From: Bacteroidota bacterium
GTDB lineage: Bacteria > Bacteroidota > Bacteroidia > Chitinophagales > Chitinophagaceae
Direction of reading: 5' to 3'
Length of the DNA stretch: 64,000 nt
Assembly (NCBI GenBank): GCA_023417815.1
Contig: JAEZEI010000021.1
Coordinates: forward strand, 218,335-282,334
This document shows positions 33,957 to 44,457 of the stretch, in pieces. Each line of letters begins with the position of its first letter. Positions within the stretch are counted from its first letter, which is position 1. A program made the translations under genes and the position numbers. The notes beneath the pieces were generated by a model. That model was not told the DNA's origin. It made no database searches and was given only the letters and a program-made list of their open reading frames with translations.

Positions 33957-34712
33957 TCATTTCACTTCAACGGAGTCATTCAGATCGGCATCAACCAGGA
34001 TCCTGCCGCAGTTTTCGCAAACCATGATCTTTTTGTGAAGCTTGATCTCACTTTGCTTCTGAGGAGGGATAGCATGGAAACATCCACCGCAGCTATCTCT
34101 TTCCACCGGAACAACCGCCAGCCCGTTACGGTAATTGTTGCGGATGCGGTCATAACTGTGAAGAAGCCTTTCATCCACATGTGAACGTGCATCACCGCCT
34201 TCCTTATTATAATGCTTTTCTTCCTTCTCGGTTTCCTTGATGATCTTTTCCAGTTCGTTCTTCTTAGCCTCGAGGTTTGCTTCCTTCGAAGAAACAGCTT
34301 TCTTTGCAAATTCGAGCTGGCGCGCCTTTTCCGCTATTTCTTCCGTAGCATCCTTTATATGCTTTTCACAAAGCTTCTCTTCAAGCTGCTGCATTTCGAT
34401 CTCCTTGTTAATGGCTTCGAATTCACGGTTGTTCTTTACGTTCTCGCTTTGTTTTTCGTATTTCTTGATAAGCGCCTGGGCTTCTTTGATCCCTTCCTTT
34501 TTTTGCTCAATGAATTCAGTGATGCCATTGATCTCTTCCTCTACCCTGGTTTGCCTGGCGTGCAGCCCTTCGATCTCATCTTCCAGGTCCTTAACTTCCA
34601 TAGGCAATTCGCCTTTAAGGATCTGAACCTCATCGAGTTTGCTGTCAATTTTCTGCAAACGGATCAGTGATATAAGCTTTTCTTCAACTGAAAATTCTTT
34701 GATAGAGGCCAT
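33957..34712 (-). CDS. Coiled-coil protein with C-terminal C4 zinc ribbon
   Basis: 251 residues: a long helical hairpin (about 10-180, charged Glu/Lys heptads) and a zinc ribbon CGGCFHAIPPQ to CENCGRILV at the C-terminus. Members of this family pair with Nif3-like proteins in many genomes; a nucleic-acid-linked role is supposed but unproven. It sits 27 bases after the Nif3 gene here, in the usual order. Confidence 0.85.
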   Translation of the reverse strand: MASIKEFSVEEKLISLIRLQKIDSKLDEVQILKGELPMEVKDLEDEIEGLHARQTRVEEEINGITEFIEQKKEGIKEAQALIKKYEKQSENVKNNREFEAINKEIEMQQLEEKLCEKHIKDATEEIAEKARQLEFAKKAVSSKEANLEAKKNELEKIIKETEKEEKHYNKEGGDARSHVDERLLHSYDRIRNNYRNGLAVVPVERDSCGGCFHAIPPQKQSEIKLHKKIMVCENCGRILVDADLNDSVEVK

Positions 34713-34739
34713 AAATGGTTGATTTTGTTGGAGATGACA

Positions 34740-35834
34740 CTAAAAATATCCAACCGGATTCGTGTTCACCCCCGTTTTAAGGATGGCAAAGTTAGGAAAA
34801 TTTTGAACCAAAACGTCATATAACAGGCCTATCGTGAATTGTTCACTCTCATAATGGCCTATATCGGCAAGCATTATCCTGCCATCAGCGTCGAAAAATT
34901 CATGGTATTTAACATCCGCCGTCACAAACACATCGGCTCCTGCCCGGATGGCATTCTGCAACAGGAATACGCCCGCCCCGCCGCAAACAGCAACTTTTTT
35001 CACCATTCGCCCGCTGAAACCGGTGTGCCGCACCATGGAAATGCCGAATGCGTTCTTCAGGTGATGCAGGAAGTCCGCTTCGGAAAGTTCGGTCTCCAGT
35101 TCACCCAACATCCCGCTTCCCACATCCGATAAATAATTTCCTAATGCCAGGATATCATAAGCGACCTCTTCATAGGGATGAGCATTTTTCATGGCATTGA
35201 TGACAGCCTGCTGACGGAAGGATGGAAAAATGATCTCGATCCTCACCTCCTTCTCAGCATGCCTTTTATTGATCTCCCCGGTAAAAGGATCTGCGCCTTC
35301 CAGCGCCATGAAGGTTCCTTCGCCTTCGAGGTTAAAACTGCATTCGCTGTATTTTCCCAGGTTCCCGCCGCCGGCGGAAAAAATTGCAGCACGCACTTTC
35401 TCTGCATGGTCTACCGGTACAAAGGTCACCAGCTTCTGAAGAAGGGATTCCTTGGGCATCAATACTGAAGTATTCACAAGGCCGATCTTTTCGGCGATGG
35501 CTGCGTTAACCCCATTACTGATATTATCCAGGTTGGTATGAATAGCATAAATGGCAATGTCATTCTTTATTGCCTTGATGATGCATCGCTCTACATGGTC
35601 CTTACCGGTTATTCTCTTAATGCCCCGAAAGATCAGGGGATGATGAGCGATAACCATGTTGGCTCTTTTTTCTATGGCCTCATCGAGCACGGCCTCGGTA
35701 ATATCAAGGCTCACCAGGATGCCCGTGCATTCCGTTTCCTGGTTGCCGATCAGCAAGCCTGAATTATCGTACGACTCCTGGAAGCCGGGAGGCGCGAGGG
35801 TTTCAAGCACTTCTATGACAGATCTTAATTGCAC
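34740..35834 (-). CDS. Nif3-like dinuclear metal centre protein
   Basis: 364 residues if started at GTG 35834. The family N-terminus aligns there (VIEVLETLAPPGFQESYDNS); the frame also opens at another GTG, 35861, nine codons earlier. Metal-binding motifs: IAHHPLIFRG, AIHTNLDN, and in the C-terminal half ADVKYHEFFDAD and DIGHYESEQF. A middle insertion domain (PII-like, about 130-230) is present as in longer members. Members are tied to cofactor or GTP cyclohydrolase-like chemistry, but the actual reaction is uncertain. Confidence 0.9.
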   Translation of the reverse strand: MQLRSVIEVLETLAPPGFQESYDNSGLLIGNQETECTGILVSLDITEAVLDEAIEKRANMVIAHHPLIFRGIKRITGKDHVERCIIKAIKNDIAIYAIHTNLDNISNGVNAAIAEKIGLVNTSVLMPKESLLQKLVTFVPVDHAEKVRAAIFSAGGGNLGKYSECSFNLEGEGTFMALEGADPFTGEINKRHAEKEVRIEIIFPSFRQQAVINAMKNAHPYEEVAYDILALGNYLSDVGSGMLGELETELSEADFLHHLKNAFGISMVRHTGFSGRMVKKVAVCGGAGVFLLQNAIRAGADVFVTADVKYHEFFDADGRIMLADIGHYESEQFTIGLLYDVLVQNFPNFAILKTGVNTNPVGYF

Positions 35835-35871
35835 AGCTACAAAATTTAAACTAAGATACACCTGCCCCGGT

Positions 35872-35879
35872 TACATTTG
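35872..35879 (+). promoter_or_regulatory. Putative -7 element for the M32 carboxypeptidase
   Basis: TACATTTG, exact TAnnTTTG match, 14 bases before the ATG at 35894 and 8 before the GTG at 35888. Confidence 0.4.
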
Positions 35880-35887
35880 TAAAAAGA

Positions 35888-37372
35888 GTGAATATGGAGC
35901 ATACATATGAAGAGTACAGGTCCCTGTTGAGGAGGATCGCAGACATCCGGAATTCTGCAGCATTATTGCAATGGGACCAGGAAACCTATCTTCCACCAAA
36001 AGGAGCGGCCTTCCGCGGCCAGCAGGTTGCAACGCTAACAGAGGCAGCACATTCATTATTCATAAAAGAAGAAACCAGGGAATTGCTGGATGCCCTGCTT
36101 TCCGGGGAACTCACGGATATACAACGGAAAAATGTACTACTCACCAGGAGAGACTACGATAAAGCCACAAAATTCTCACCTGCCTTCGTGAGAAAGATGA
36201 GTGAAACGGTGAACCGAAGCTTTCATTCGTGGATAAAGGCAAAGCAACAATCGGATTTTTCACTGTTCCGAAACGACCTGGATGATATCATTAAACTGAA
36301 ACGCGAAGAGGCATCTATCATCGGCTATGAACACCATCCGTATGATGCATTGATGGATGAATTTGACAGGGGACTTACCGTTCGCATCACGGATAATATA
36401 TTCAGTGAACTGAAGCCCCGGCTGCTCGACCTTCTAGGAAAAATCAACTCAAGGCCCCAGGTGGATGCCGGTTTCCTGCAGGGGAATTTTCCGAAGGATA
36501 AGCAATGGGCATTTGCCATGAAGATCCCCGGGCTACTTCATTTTGATATGGAAGCAGGAAGGCAGGACCTCAGTGAACATCCATTCTCCGTTAGCTTTAA
36601 TTGCAGGGATGTAAGGATAACCACACGGATAGACGAAAGTGATTTTGGCAACATGACATGGAGCTGCATTCATGAAGTGGGCCATGGATTATATGAACAG
36701 GGTCTGCCTGAAGAAGAATATGGTTTGCCTTCCGGGGAATATTGCAGTCTTAGTATTCATGAAAGCCAGAGCCGGTTATGGGAAAACAATGTAGGCCGCA
36801 GCTATGATTTCTGGAAGAAGAATTTTGCCCTGCTGACAGATCACTTCCCGGAATTCGGTGCTACCGGGGTTGAAAATTTTTATAAAGGGATCAACAGGGT
36901 AAGTCCTTCATTGATCCGTACAGAGGCCGACGAACTTACCTATCACTTTCATGTTATGATCCGCTATGAACTTGAAAAGAAACTGATAGAAGGAAGCCTG
37001 GAAACGAAAGATATCCCGGCTTACTGGAACGAATTATACAAAAGTTACCTGGGAGTGGATGTTCCGGACGACAGGAATGGATGCCTGCAGGATGTGCACT
37101 GGAGCCATGGCAGTTTCGGCTATTTTGCTACGTATAGTCTCGGGAGTTTATACGCCGCCCAGTTCTATGCAGCCATTCAGCGTCAAATACCGTCTGTAAT
37201 AAGCGGCGAAGGTGATACCCTGGAGGTGCTGACCTGGCTCAGGCAACATATTCACCGGTTTGGCCGTTATCATACCTCTGAGGACTTATGCAGGCAAGCC
37301 ACGGGCGAGCCGCTTAGGATCCAATATTTTATAGATTATGCCACGGAAAAATTTTCAGATATTTACACATAA
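35888..37372 (+). CDS. Carboxypeptidase M32
   Basis: Zinc metallocarboxypeptidase of the Taq/Pfu type acting in the cytosol. 494 residues: SAALLQWDQETYLPPKGA opening, HEVGH zinc site in CIHEVGHGLYEQGLP, HESQSRLWEN, and IRTEADELTYHFHVMIR. Start is GTG 35888 or ATG 35894, two codons apart. Peptide substrate unknown. Confidence 0.95.
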   Translation: MNMEHTYEEYRSLLRRIADIRNSAALLQWDQETYLPPKGAAFRGQQVATLTEAAHSLFIKEETRELLDALLSGELTDIQRKNVLLTRRDYDKATKFSPAFVRKMSETVNRSFHSWIKAKQQSDFSLFRNDLDDIIKLKREEASIIGYEHHPYDALMDEFDRGLTVRITDNIFSELKPRLLDLLGKINSRPQVDAGFLQGNFPKDKQWAFAMKIPGLLHFDMEAGRQDLSEHPFSVSFNCRDVRITTRIDESDFGNMTWSCIHEVGHGLYEQGLPEEEYGLPSGEYCSLSIHESQSRLWENNVGRSYDFWKKNFALLTDHFPEFGATGVENFYKGINRVSPSLIRTEADELTYHFHVMIRYELEKKLIEGSLETKDIPAYWNELYKSYLGVDVPDDRNGCLQDVHWSHGSFGYFATYSLGSLYAAQFYAAIQRQIPSVISGEGDTLEVLTWLRQHIHRFGRYHTSEDLCRQATGEPLRIQYFIDYATEKFSDIYT

Positions 37373-37394
37373 GAGATCAAAAGATCTGGGCACC

Positions 37395-37847
37395 ATGATA
37401 TATAGATCCCGTTTCATAATTGTTTTACTTGCAGCCCTGGTATTACTGGCGGTCAAGTGCAAAAAGCCCGGCCCTGAGTACGTGGTGAATATATATGAAC
37501 AATATTTTGAAACGAATATTCTCAATGTTGATTTCAGGGTGAAACTTGCGACCGATAATGGTTCGGATCTTACGTCCCAATATGAAGGTTACCGGTTCAG
37601 GCTTTTAAAGAACACCTATTACGACGGCCCTATGACCGCAACGCGGAATGGTGTGGTTATCAACGGAACATGGAGCAGTAATGATGATTACAGCAAACTG
37701 ATCATCACCCTGAACCAGCCCTCGGTACCTGCCGAATTTGTCTGGCTGAACAGGTCGTGGAGGTTCACAAAAAAGGCCATCCCGATCATGGAACTCGCAC
37801 CATGGGGAAGCCAGGATCCGCACGTGTTGCACATGGAGCGTCTTTAA
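37395..37847 (+). CDS. Small exported protein, possible lipoprotein
   Basis: 150 residues from ATG 37395 (MIYRSRFIIVLLAALVLLAV then KC-K), a hydrophobic leader ending in Cys-Lys; the residue before Cys is Lys, so the lipobox is non-canonical. The mature part is beta-rich (VNIYEQYFETNILNVDFRV, YEGYRFRLLKNTYYDG) and resembles small lipocalin-like Bacteroidota lipoproteins, though I cannot assign a family. A longer frame from 37338 overlaps the carboxypeptidase and is unlikely. Confidence 0.65.
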   Translation: MIYRSRFIIVLLAALVLLAVKCKKPGPEYVVNIYEQYFETNILNVDFRVKLATDNGSDLTSQYEGYRFRLLKNTYYDGPMTATRNGVVINGTWSSNDDYSKLIITLNQPSVPAEFVWLNRSWRFTKKAIPIMELAPWGSQDPHVLHMERL

Positions 37848-37955
37848 CATTTTTTTTAAGGGAAGTTTTTCACACTATACAATATTCGCCGGAGTTTGCG
37901 GTTATCAGTTCGCGGCTATCCACCGCTATCCGACAATCTGTAAATCCAAGAACCT

Positions 37956-40900
37956 ATGAACACAAACCTGGTCCGCACCAGTTATTGTGTATTCCTGGCT
38001 TTTATCTCGTTCATCGCGAAAGGCCAACCAATACCAGACTTTACGGCGACACCCCGTAGTGGCTGTGCACCCCTTCACGTAAATTTCACCGACCTCTCTT
38101 CAGGAAATCCCACCCAATGGAAATGGGACCTGGGAAACGGGACCATCTCGTTCCTCCGTAATCCGTCTGTAACCTACCTGGCTCCCGGCGCATATACGGT
38201 AAAACTGGTAGTGCAGAATGCCCAGGGAAAAGATTCGGTTTCACGCGCAGCATACATAAATGTATATGGAACACCGGAAGTGAATTTCTCTGCGTCGGCT
38301 TTAACCGGTTGCGCTCCTGCAGCCATCCAGTTCACTGATCTCACCTCTACGGTATATGGAGCTAACGTACAATGGGAATGGGATTTTGGTGATGGCAATA
38401 TATCCGGTGATCAAAACCCGTCGCACACCTATACAGCACCGGGAACCTATAATGTATCCCTCAGGGTAACGAATGTTCATGGTTGTACAAAAACCATTAC
38501 AAGGCAGCAATACATTTCGATTACACCACCTTTAACAGCAGGATTTTCCTTCCAGGTTCCGCAGGGTTGTAATGTATCAAATACGGTTACATTTCAAAAC
38601 CTGAGCACCGGCACCGGGATAAATTCCTACACCTGGGATTTTGGCGATGGTACAACTTCGAATGACGCAAACCCGGTTCATTCCTTTGCAAACAGCGGTA
38701 CGTATAATGTGATGTTGACTGTGATAACCAATGCAGGTTGCACAGCAACGTACCAGGTTCAGGGCGGGATCGTGATCGGTTCGGTGAATGCCATGATCGG
38801 CGCTCCGGACAGCGTATGTATCAATACCCCGGTTACCTTCCTGAATAATTCTGTACCTGTTGCCATATCCTCGCTCTGGACCTTTGAAGATGGCACTATT
38901 TCTACCCAGGCTAACCCGGTAAGAACATATCCAGTTCCCGGAACTTACCAGGTGCAACTGGTCTCTGATTTTGGCGGATGCTTCGATACCACTACCAGGA
39001 CCATAACTGTTACCGACAGGCCTGTTGCAGGATTCAACAGTTCTGCTACAGCATCGTGCGCAGCACCAATCACGGTTACCTTCAATAATACCTCTACAGG
39101 CGCACAAAGTTACCTGTGGCTATTTGGCGACGGCACCACATCCACATCCGCATCTCCTGTCCATACTTATACTGCTGAAGGAAGTTTCACGGTTAAACTG
39201 ATCGCGTATTCCTCTTCAGGTTGCAGCGATACCATTACCGTGAGCAATGCCATTAACATTAAAGGAGCACAGGCTTCCATAACCATATCGCCTGTTGAAG
39301 GCTGCGCCCCGTTACAGGTGCAGTTCAATTCAAGTGTTACTTCAACAAGCCCTGTAACCAGTTACCAATGGGACCTGGGAAATGGTGTTACCTCAAACAT
39401 TTCAAACCCTTCCAATGTTTACGATTCGGGGGTGTATGACATACGCCTCATCATTGTAACAGCAGATGGATGTACAGATACTGTAACGAGGAACCAGGCT
39501 GTAAGAGCCGGGATAAAACCAAATACGGCCTTCAGCGCCAGCCCCACGAGAGCCTGTGCTTACACACCCATTTCCTTCACCGACCTTACTACGGGCAATC
39601 CTGATAAATGGCTGTGGGATTTTGGTGATGGCGGAACTTCCACCCAGCAGAACCCGCAACATATTTATGGGGACACAGGTTATTTCAGGATACGGCTCAT
39701 AACCTGGAATAATGGCTGCGCAGACACCCTGGAGATACCCGATTATATTTATATCGATCCTCCTATCGCTAAATTCAGTATTGCATTCAATTGCGAAGAA
39801 CCGTATAAAAGAAGGTTTACCGACCAGTCTATCGGGGCACATACCTGGCATTGGGACTTTGGCGATGGAAGCACTTCAACCGCACAGAACCCTGTACATA
39901 TTTATAATTCACCGGGCACATACCAGGTGATACTTACGGTGACGAATAATACCTCCGGCTGTATTTTCCAGGAAACAAAAGAGGTATGGATAATCGACGA
40001 ATCAGCCCAATTCAATACTTCTGCATCCACGGTTTGCCGGAACCAGCCGGTTACATTCACCGGCCTTGCAGCGCCGGGTAACCTGAGTAGCTATAACTGG
40101 GACTTCGGTGACGGAACCACAGGATTCGGACATTGGGTTACCCATAGCTATTCACAGGCCGGAACGTATTCAGTTCGACTTATCATCGTTGACCAGCACG
40201 GATGCGCCGACACCCTGGTAAAACCAAATCACATAACGGTTAATGGTCCCACGGCAGCCTTTGCAGTGGATAATTCAAATTATTGTACCGCCGCAACTGT
40301 GACATTCAATGATAATTCAACTACAGATGGAACACATCCAATAACTTCCTGGACGTGGAATTTTGGCGATGGCACAATATTGACCCATTCTTCCGGCCCC
40401 TTCTCGCATGCTTATCAGAATACCGGGTCATATAATGTATCCTTATCTGTGACGGATAATTCAGGATGCACGGACCAGGTGACCCATACGAACCTGGTAA
40501 ATATTTCAAAGCCTGTTGCTGCATTTCAGTCTGAAAGGCTGATCTGTATAGGAAACACAATTTCATTCCAGAATAACAGCCAGGCACAAACGCCCTCATA
40601 CCAATGGAATTTTGGAGATGGAAATACTTCAACAGCTTCTTCCCCGGTTCATACCTATACTTCGGCAGGAGTATTCAGTGTTCAGCTCATCATAACAGAG
40701 CCTTCAGGGTGCTCAGATACATTGCTAATGCAAAACCATATTACGGTGAACGACCCGCAGGTGAACTTCGTGGCAAGCGACACCTTTGGTACTTGTCCTC
40801 CACTGGTGGTTAATTTCCAGAACAGCTCAAGCGGGTATGACAGTTTTCACTGGGATTTTGGTGATGGAACTTCTTCAAACACATTAAGCCCGACCCATTT

Positions 40901-42737
40901 TTATTCCTTTCCCGGAACATTCGTTGCGCGGCTTACCATTACTGCTGAAGGCGGGTGCGTACGCACGAAGGAACAAACCATTGTAGTGAAAGGTCCTACA
41001 GGCAATTTCTCCTATGATAACCTTTCGGGATGTCTTCCCCATAACGTGAACTTTAATGCAGTTACCCAGAATAATGTTTCGCTGATCTGGGACTTCAGTG
41101 ACGGAAATACAATGGCAACACCGAACACTTCGGTTTCTCATACTTACATAACCCCCGGCACTTATGTACCGAAAATGATCCTTATAGATGAAGGTGGTTG
41201 CACAGTGGCTGTGCAGGGGCCAGACACGATAAGGGTGGATGGTATTTCAGCAGTTGCAGGTTTTAATCAGCAACTATACTGCGGATCAGGCGAAGTACAA
41301 TTCAATTCAACTATCAACAGTACATCGCCCATACAGTCCATTCTCTGGAATTTTGGAGATGGTGCAACTTCTACAGATGAAGACCCGGTGCACGTTTATT
41401 CATCGCCTGGTGAGTATGTGCCTTCAATGATCATTACAAGCGCTGCCGGCTGTACCGACACTGTCTACCTTAATGTTCCGGTTGTTATAAACCCGAGGCC
41501 TGATGTAGCTGTAATGCCGGTGGATGCTGCCTGCGCGCCGCTTCAAACAACACTGCAGGCGCAGGTAAATTTAAATTCAGGTATCATTTCCTATGAGTGG
41601 ACCACAGGCAATGGTTCTGTACTGAATGGCATAACAAGCGGAAACGTTACTTATGACGAGCCCGGAAATTATTATGCTACATTAACCGTAACCGATAGCC
41701 TTGGCTGCCGGGATACGGCAAGCACGATTATAACTGTGCATGCCATTCCGCAGGTTAACGCCGGGGTGAATTCAACTGTTTGCCTGGGCAGCACCTTCCA
41801 GTTGAATGCCACAGGTGCCCTTAACTATTCGTGGAATGCATCTTCAACACTTTCATGTACAGATTGTGCTTCCCCTGTTGCGACCCCGGCTCAAAACATA
41901 ACCTACCATGTTACCGGGAGCAATGCTGCCGGATGTTCGTCTACAGATTCAGTTTCACTAACCATAATCCAGCCGTTCGATATGATCGCTTCGCGTGGAG
42001 ATAGTTTATGCGCGGGAGGAAATCTTACCCTTACCGCATCAGGAGCCGATCATTATCAATGGACCCCTTCAACAGGATTGAATAATTCTACTGCAGCAAC
42101 CGTGATCGCCTCGCCGCGGCAGACGATAGTATATAGCGTGATCGGATCCGATGCCCATGGTTGCTTCAGGGATACGATGCAAATTCCTGTAACGGTGTTC
42201 CCCATTCCCCAGGTAGAAGCAGGAGAAGATATTACAATCAATGCAGGGCAGATGGCTGACCTGGTTCCGCAACTTTCGCCAGATGTTACCTCTGTAACAT
42301 GGACACCGACAGGCAGTATTTTCAGGAGTGAATATCCTGCCATAACGGTAAAGCCCGGCGAAACAACGACCTACCGCGTAGAGGTGGAAAATGCCGGCGG
42401 CTGCAGGGCTGCAGACAACCTTACGGTTCACGTGATCTGCAACAATGCAAATGTTTTCATCCCGAATACCTTCTCTCCAAATGGAGATGGCAATAACGAT
42501 GTGTTTTACCCGAGAGGATCAGGATTGTTCAATATCCGGTCATTCAGGATCTATAACCGCTGGGGAGAATTGGTATTTGAAAAGAATAATGTAACACCTA
42601 ACAGCTATTCTTCCGGTTGGGATGGAACCTATAAAGGAAAGACCCTGTCGCCCGATGTTTTTGTCTATATCGCTGAAATTGTGTGTGAGAATAAGACCAT
42701 TATGCCTATGAAAGGTAATGTTGCCCTGATCCGTTAA
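37956..42737 (+). CDS. Giant PKD-repeat surface adhesin with CHU_C sorting domain
   Basis: 1593 residues: signal peptide (FLAFISFIAKGQP), about fifteen PKD-like repeats of roughly 85 residues with the hallmark WDFGDG and HxYxxPGxY motifs plus a Cys pair, three further Ig-like repeats, and a gliding-motility-associated C-terminal domain (VFIPNTFSPNGDGNNDVF, YNRWGELVFEK, GWDGTYKG). Predicted to be exported by the type IX system and displayed at the surface. The PorP/SprF gene 84 bases downstream is the likely secretion partner. Repeat count is by eye. Confidence 0.92.
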   Translation: MNTNLVRTSYCVFLAFISFIAKGQPIPDFTATPRSGCAPLHVNFTDLSSGNPTQWKWDLGNGTISFLRNPSVTYLAPGAYTVKLVVQNAQGKDSVSRAAYINVYGTPEVNFSASALTGCAPAAIQFTDLTSTVYGANVQWEWDFGDGNISGDQNPSHTYTAPGTYNVSLRVTNVHGCTKTITRQQYISITPPLTAGFSFQVPQGCNVSNTVTFQNLSTGTGINSYTWDFGDGTTSNDANPVHSFANSGTYNVMLTVITNAGCTATYQVQGGIVIGSVNAMIGAPDSVCINTPVTFLNNSVPVAISSLWTFEDGTISTQANPVRTYPVPGTYQVQLVSDFGGCFDTTTRTITVTDRPVAGFNSSATASCAAPITVTFNNTSTGAQSYLWLFGDGTTSTSASPVHTYTAEGSFTVKLIAYSSSGCSDTITVSNAINIKGAQASITISPVEGCAPLQVQFNSSVTSTSPVTSYQWDLGNGVTSNISNPSNVYDSGVYDIRLIIVTADGCTDTVTRNQAVRAGIKPNTAFSASPTRACAYTPISFTDLTTGNPDKWLWDFGDGGTSTQQNPQHIYGDTGYFRIRLITWNNGCADTLEIPDYIYIDPPIAKFSIAFNCEEPYKRRFTDQSIGAHTWHWDFGDGSTSTAQNPVHIYNSPGTYQVILTVTNNTSGCIFQETKEVWIIDESAQFNTSASTVCRNQPVTFTGLAAPGNLSSYNWDFGDGTTGFGHWVTHSYSQAGTYSVRLIIVDQHGCADTLVKPNHITVNGPTAAFAVDNSNYCTAATVTFNDNSTTDGTHPITSWTWNFGDGTILTHSSGPFSHAYQNTGSYNVSLSVTDNSGCTDQVTHTNLVNISKPVAAFQSERLICIGNTISFQNNSQAQTPSYQWNFGDGNTSTASSPVHTYTSAGVFSVQLIITEPSGCSDTLLMQNHITVNDPQVNFVASDTFGTCPPLVVNFQNSSSGYDSFHWDFGDGTSSNTLSPTHFYSFPGTFVARLTITAEGGCVRTKEQTIVVKGPTGNFSYDNLSGCLPHNVNFNAVTQNNVSLIWDFSDGNTMATPNTSVSHTYITPGTYVPKMILIDEGGCTVAVQGPDTIRVDGISAVAGFNQQLYCGSGEVQFNSTINSTSPIQSILWNFGDGATSTDEDPVHVYSSPGEYVPSMIITSAAGCTDTVYLNVPVVINPRPDVAVMPVDAACAPLQTTLQAQVNLNSGIISYEWTTGNGSVLNGITSGNVTYDEPGNYYATLTVTDSLGCRDTASTIITVHAIPQVNAGVNSTVCLGSTFQLNATGALNYSWNASSTLSCTDCASPVATPAQNITYHVTGSNAAGCSSTDSVSLTIIQPFDMIASRGDSLCAGGNLTLTASGADHYQWTPSTGLNNSTAATVIASPRQTIVYSVIGSDAHGCFRDTMQIPVTVFPIPQVEAGEDITINAGQMADLVPQLSPDVTSVTWTPTGSIFRSEYPAITVKPGETTTYRVEVENAGGCRAADNLTVHVICNNANVFIPNTFSPNGDGNNDVFYPRGSGLFNIRSFRIYNRWGELVFEKNNVTPNSYSSGWDGTYKGKTLSPDVFVYIAEIVCENKTIMPMKGNVALIR

Positions 42738-42820
42738 TGTGGATAAGTAGGTGAGCCTTATCAAAATAATCAAGTAGTTAATCCGTTTAATAAAAAGGGA
42801 AGATTCCCGGAAAACACCTC

Positions 42821-43849
42821 ATGAAACCACTAATATCCTGTATGACCTTGCTGGCCGTAATGGCCGGTACTATGAGCCTGAAAGGCCAGGATATCCATTT
42901 TTCCCAGGCATTTGAAACCCCGCTGCTCCGTAATCCATCCCTTGCAGGATTGTTCAATGGAGACGTAAGGGTTCAGTCGGTTTACCGCAACCAGTGGAAT
43001 TCGGTTACTGTTCCTTATCAAACCGTTTCACTGAATGCGGAATATAAATTACCGGTAGGCCGTGGAGATGATTTCTTAACGCTGGGCGCCCAGGTGCTTT
43101 ATGATAAGGCAGGAACGGTTGCCATGACAACAACCCATTTTCTGCCGGCAATAAACTACCACAAATCATTGTCTGCGGAAAGAAACATGTACCTGAGTAT
43201 GGGTTTCATCGGGGGGCTTGTTCAACGCCGTATCGATATGTCGAAGATGACGACCAACAACCAGTACGATGGATCAGGATTCAATGATGGTATTTCCTCG
43301 GGAGAGTCAATGAAACCCGGGTATTCCTATATGGACGGATCAGCAGGTATGAGTTTTAACAGCCAGATCGGAACAAATCCCGAGGACAATATGTTCTTAG
43401 GGGTAGCCTATCATCATATTAACCGTCCTGCCGGAAACTCCTTCTTTTCTGATGAAAGCATTGAAATGAAACCCAAGTGGGTTGCTTCTGCCGGGGTTAA
43501 GATTGCGCTGACCGATTATACTTTCGTGACCATTGAAGCGGATCATACCATCCAGGATGCATATAGCCAGACACTTGGAGGGATCATGTATGGATTGAAG
43601 CTCGACAGCCCTGACGAACCCCAGTACCTGATCTATGGCGGGGCTTACCTGCGGTGGAAGGATGCTATTATCCCTGTTGCGAAGATCGAATTCCGCCCGG
43701 TGGCAGTTGCGGTGAGTTATGATGTAAATATAAGCGGGCTATCAGCCGGCAGCCGCGGAAGAGGCGGACTCGAGCTTTCACTGATCTATCAACGATACCT
43801 AGACCGTTACAATACCAGCCGTGATGCAGTAAGATGCCCGCGGTTCTGA
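42821..43849 (+). CDS. PorP/SprF family type IX secretion membrane protein
   Basis: 342 residues: signal peptide ending LKGQD, then IHFSQAFETPLLRNPSLAGL, the family N-terminus, and barrel-like strands to the C-terminus (AVAVSYDVNISGLS, GGLELSLIYQR). PorP/SprF proteins support secretion or surface fixing of individual large CHU_C adhesins; adjacency to the 1593-residue PKD protein points to that client. Confidence 0.92.
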   Translation: MKPLISCMTLLAVMAGTMSLKGQDIHFSQAFETPLLRNPSLAGLFNGDVRVQSVYRNQWNSVTVPYQTVSLNAEYKLPVGRGDDFLTLGAQVLYDKAGTVAMTTTHFLPAINYHKSLSAERNMYLSMGFIGGLVQRRIDMSKMTTNNQYDGSGFNDGISSGESMKPGYSYMDGSAGMSFNSQIGTNPEDNMFLGVAYHHINRPAGNSFFSDESIEMKPKWVASAGVKIALTDYTFVTIEADHTIQDAYSQTLGGIMYGLKLDSPDEPQYLIYGGAYLRWKDAIIPVAKIEFRPVAVAVSYDVNISGLSAGSRGRGGLELSLIYQRYLDRYNTSRDAVRCPRF

Positions 43850-43907
43850 TACTATCCATGTCCGTGCCTTGAAGATTTTGTTTTTATGGATTGTTTGGAT
43901 AACGGAG

Positions 43908-43927
43908 GCCCTGCAGCAATGCGGGGC
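43908..43927 (+). terminator. Terminator after the first PorP/SprF gene
   Basis: Stem GCCCTGC/GCGGGGC (one G-T pair) with loop AGCAAT, then TTCTTGTTTC. Lies 58 bases past the stop. Confidence 0.6.
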
Positions 43928-44064
43928 TTCTTGTTTCAATTCATTGAGATTCAAGCCCTGCAATAAATATTTTTGAAGGGTTTTGCACAATATTTTCCGC
44001 TTTTTGGCATTAAATTAGGGTGTAAAAAGTTGTGTAATTAAAAGATTATATTATTTTTACTTAG

Positions 44065-44400
44065 TTGAAAAAACTGATTTATATATCAATTTTACTATTT
44101 GGATTAAACTTTACTTCTTCAGCTCAAAACGATGACCCCTCCAGGAATCAGTCCAGGCTGTTGAATTTCTATCCAAATCCCGCTACCTCGGCGATCAATT
44201 TTGATTTCCAGCGGGGGTATGATAAATCGCACTCCATTGTAATCTTCAACTTTATGGGAAAGCAGGTTATGGATATCAAAAATCCCAGCCAGCGAACCAA
44301 TCTCCGCCTCGACGATCTGTATCGTGGCATCTATATCTTCCAGTTACGTGACAGGAATGGTGTCATCCTGCAAACAGGGAAGTTCCAGGTGATCAAATAA
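44065..44400 (+). CDS. Minimal type IX sorting-domain protein
   Basis: 111 residues starting at TTG 44065 (no ATG nearby): signal peptide KKLIYISILLFGLNFTSSAQ, a linker of about 10 residues, then a type A sorting domain (LLNFYPNPATSAINFDF, GIYIFQLRDRNGVILQTG, final FQVIK). There is no cargo domain, so the whole mature protein is essentially the secretion signal. Role unknown. Stand-alone gene, 215 bases after the PorP/SprF gene. Confidence 0.8.
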   Translation: MKKLIYISILLFGLNFTSSAQNDDPSRNQSRLLNFYPNPATSAINFDFQRGYDKSHSIVIFNFMGKQVMDIKNPSQRTNLRLDDLYRGIYIFQLRDRNGVILQTGKFQVIK

Positions 44401-44457
44401 TCCTTTCTTAGTGCCAATTTGACGCTGTTGCCGCCTTGGCAAACAGTTTGACAATCG

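Noticed and set aside
37956..42737. Tandem repeats within the PKD gene as a DNA repeat element
   Set aside because: They are diverged protein-domain repeats, explained by the PKD architecture.
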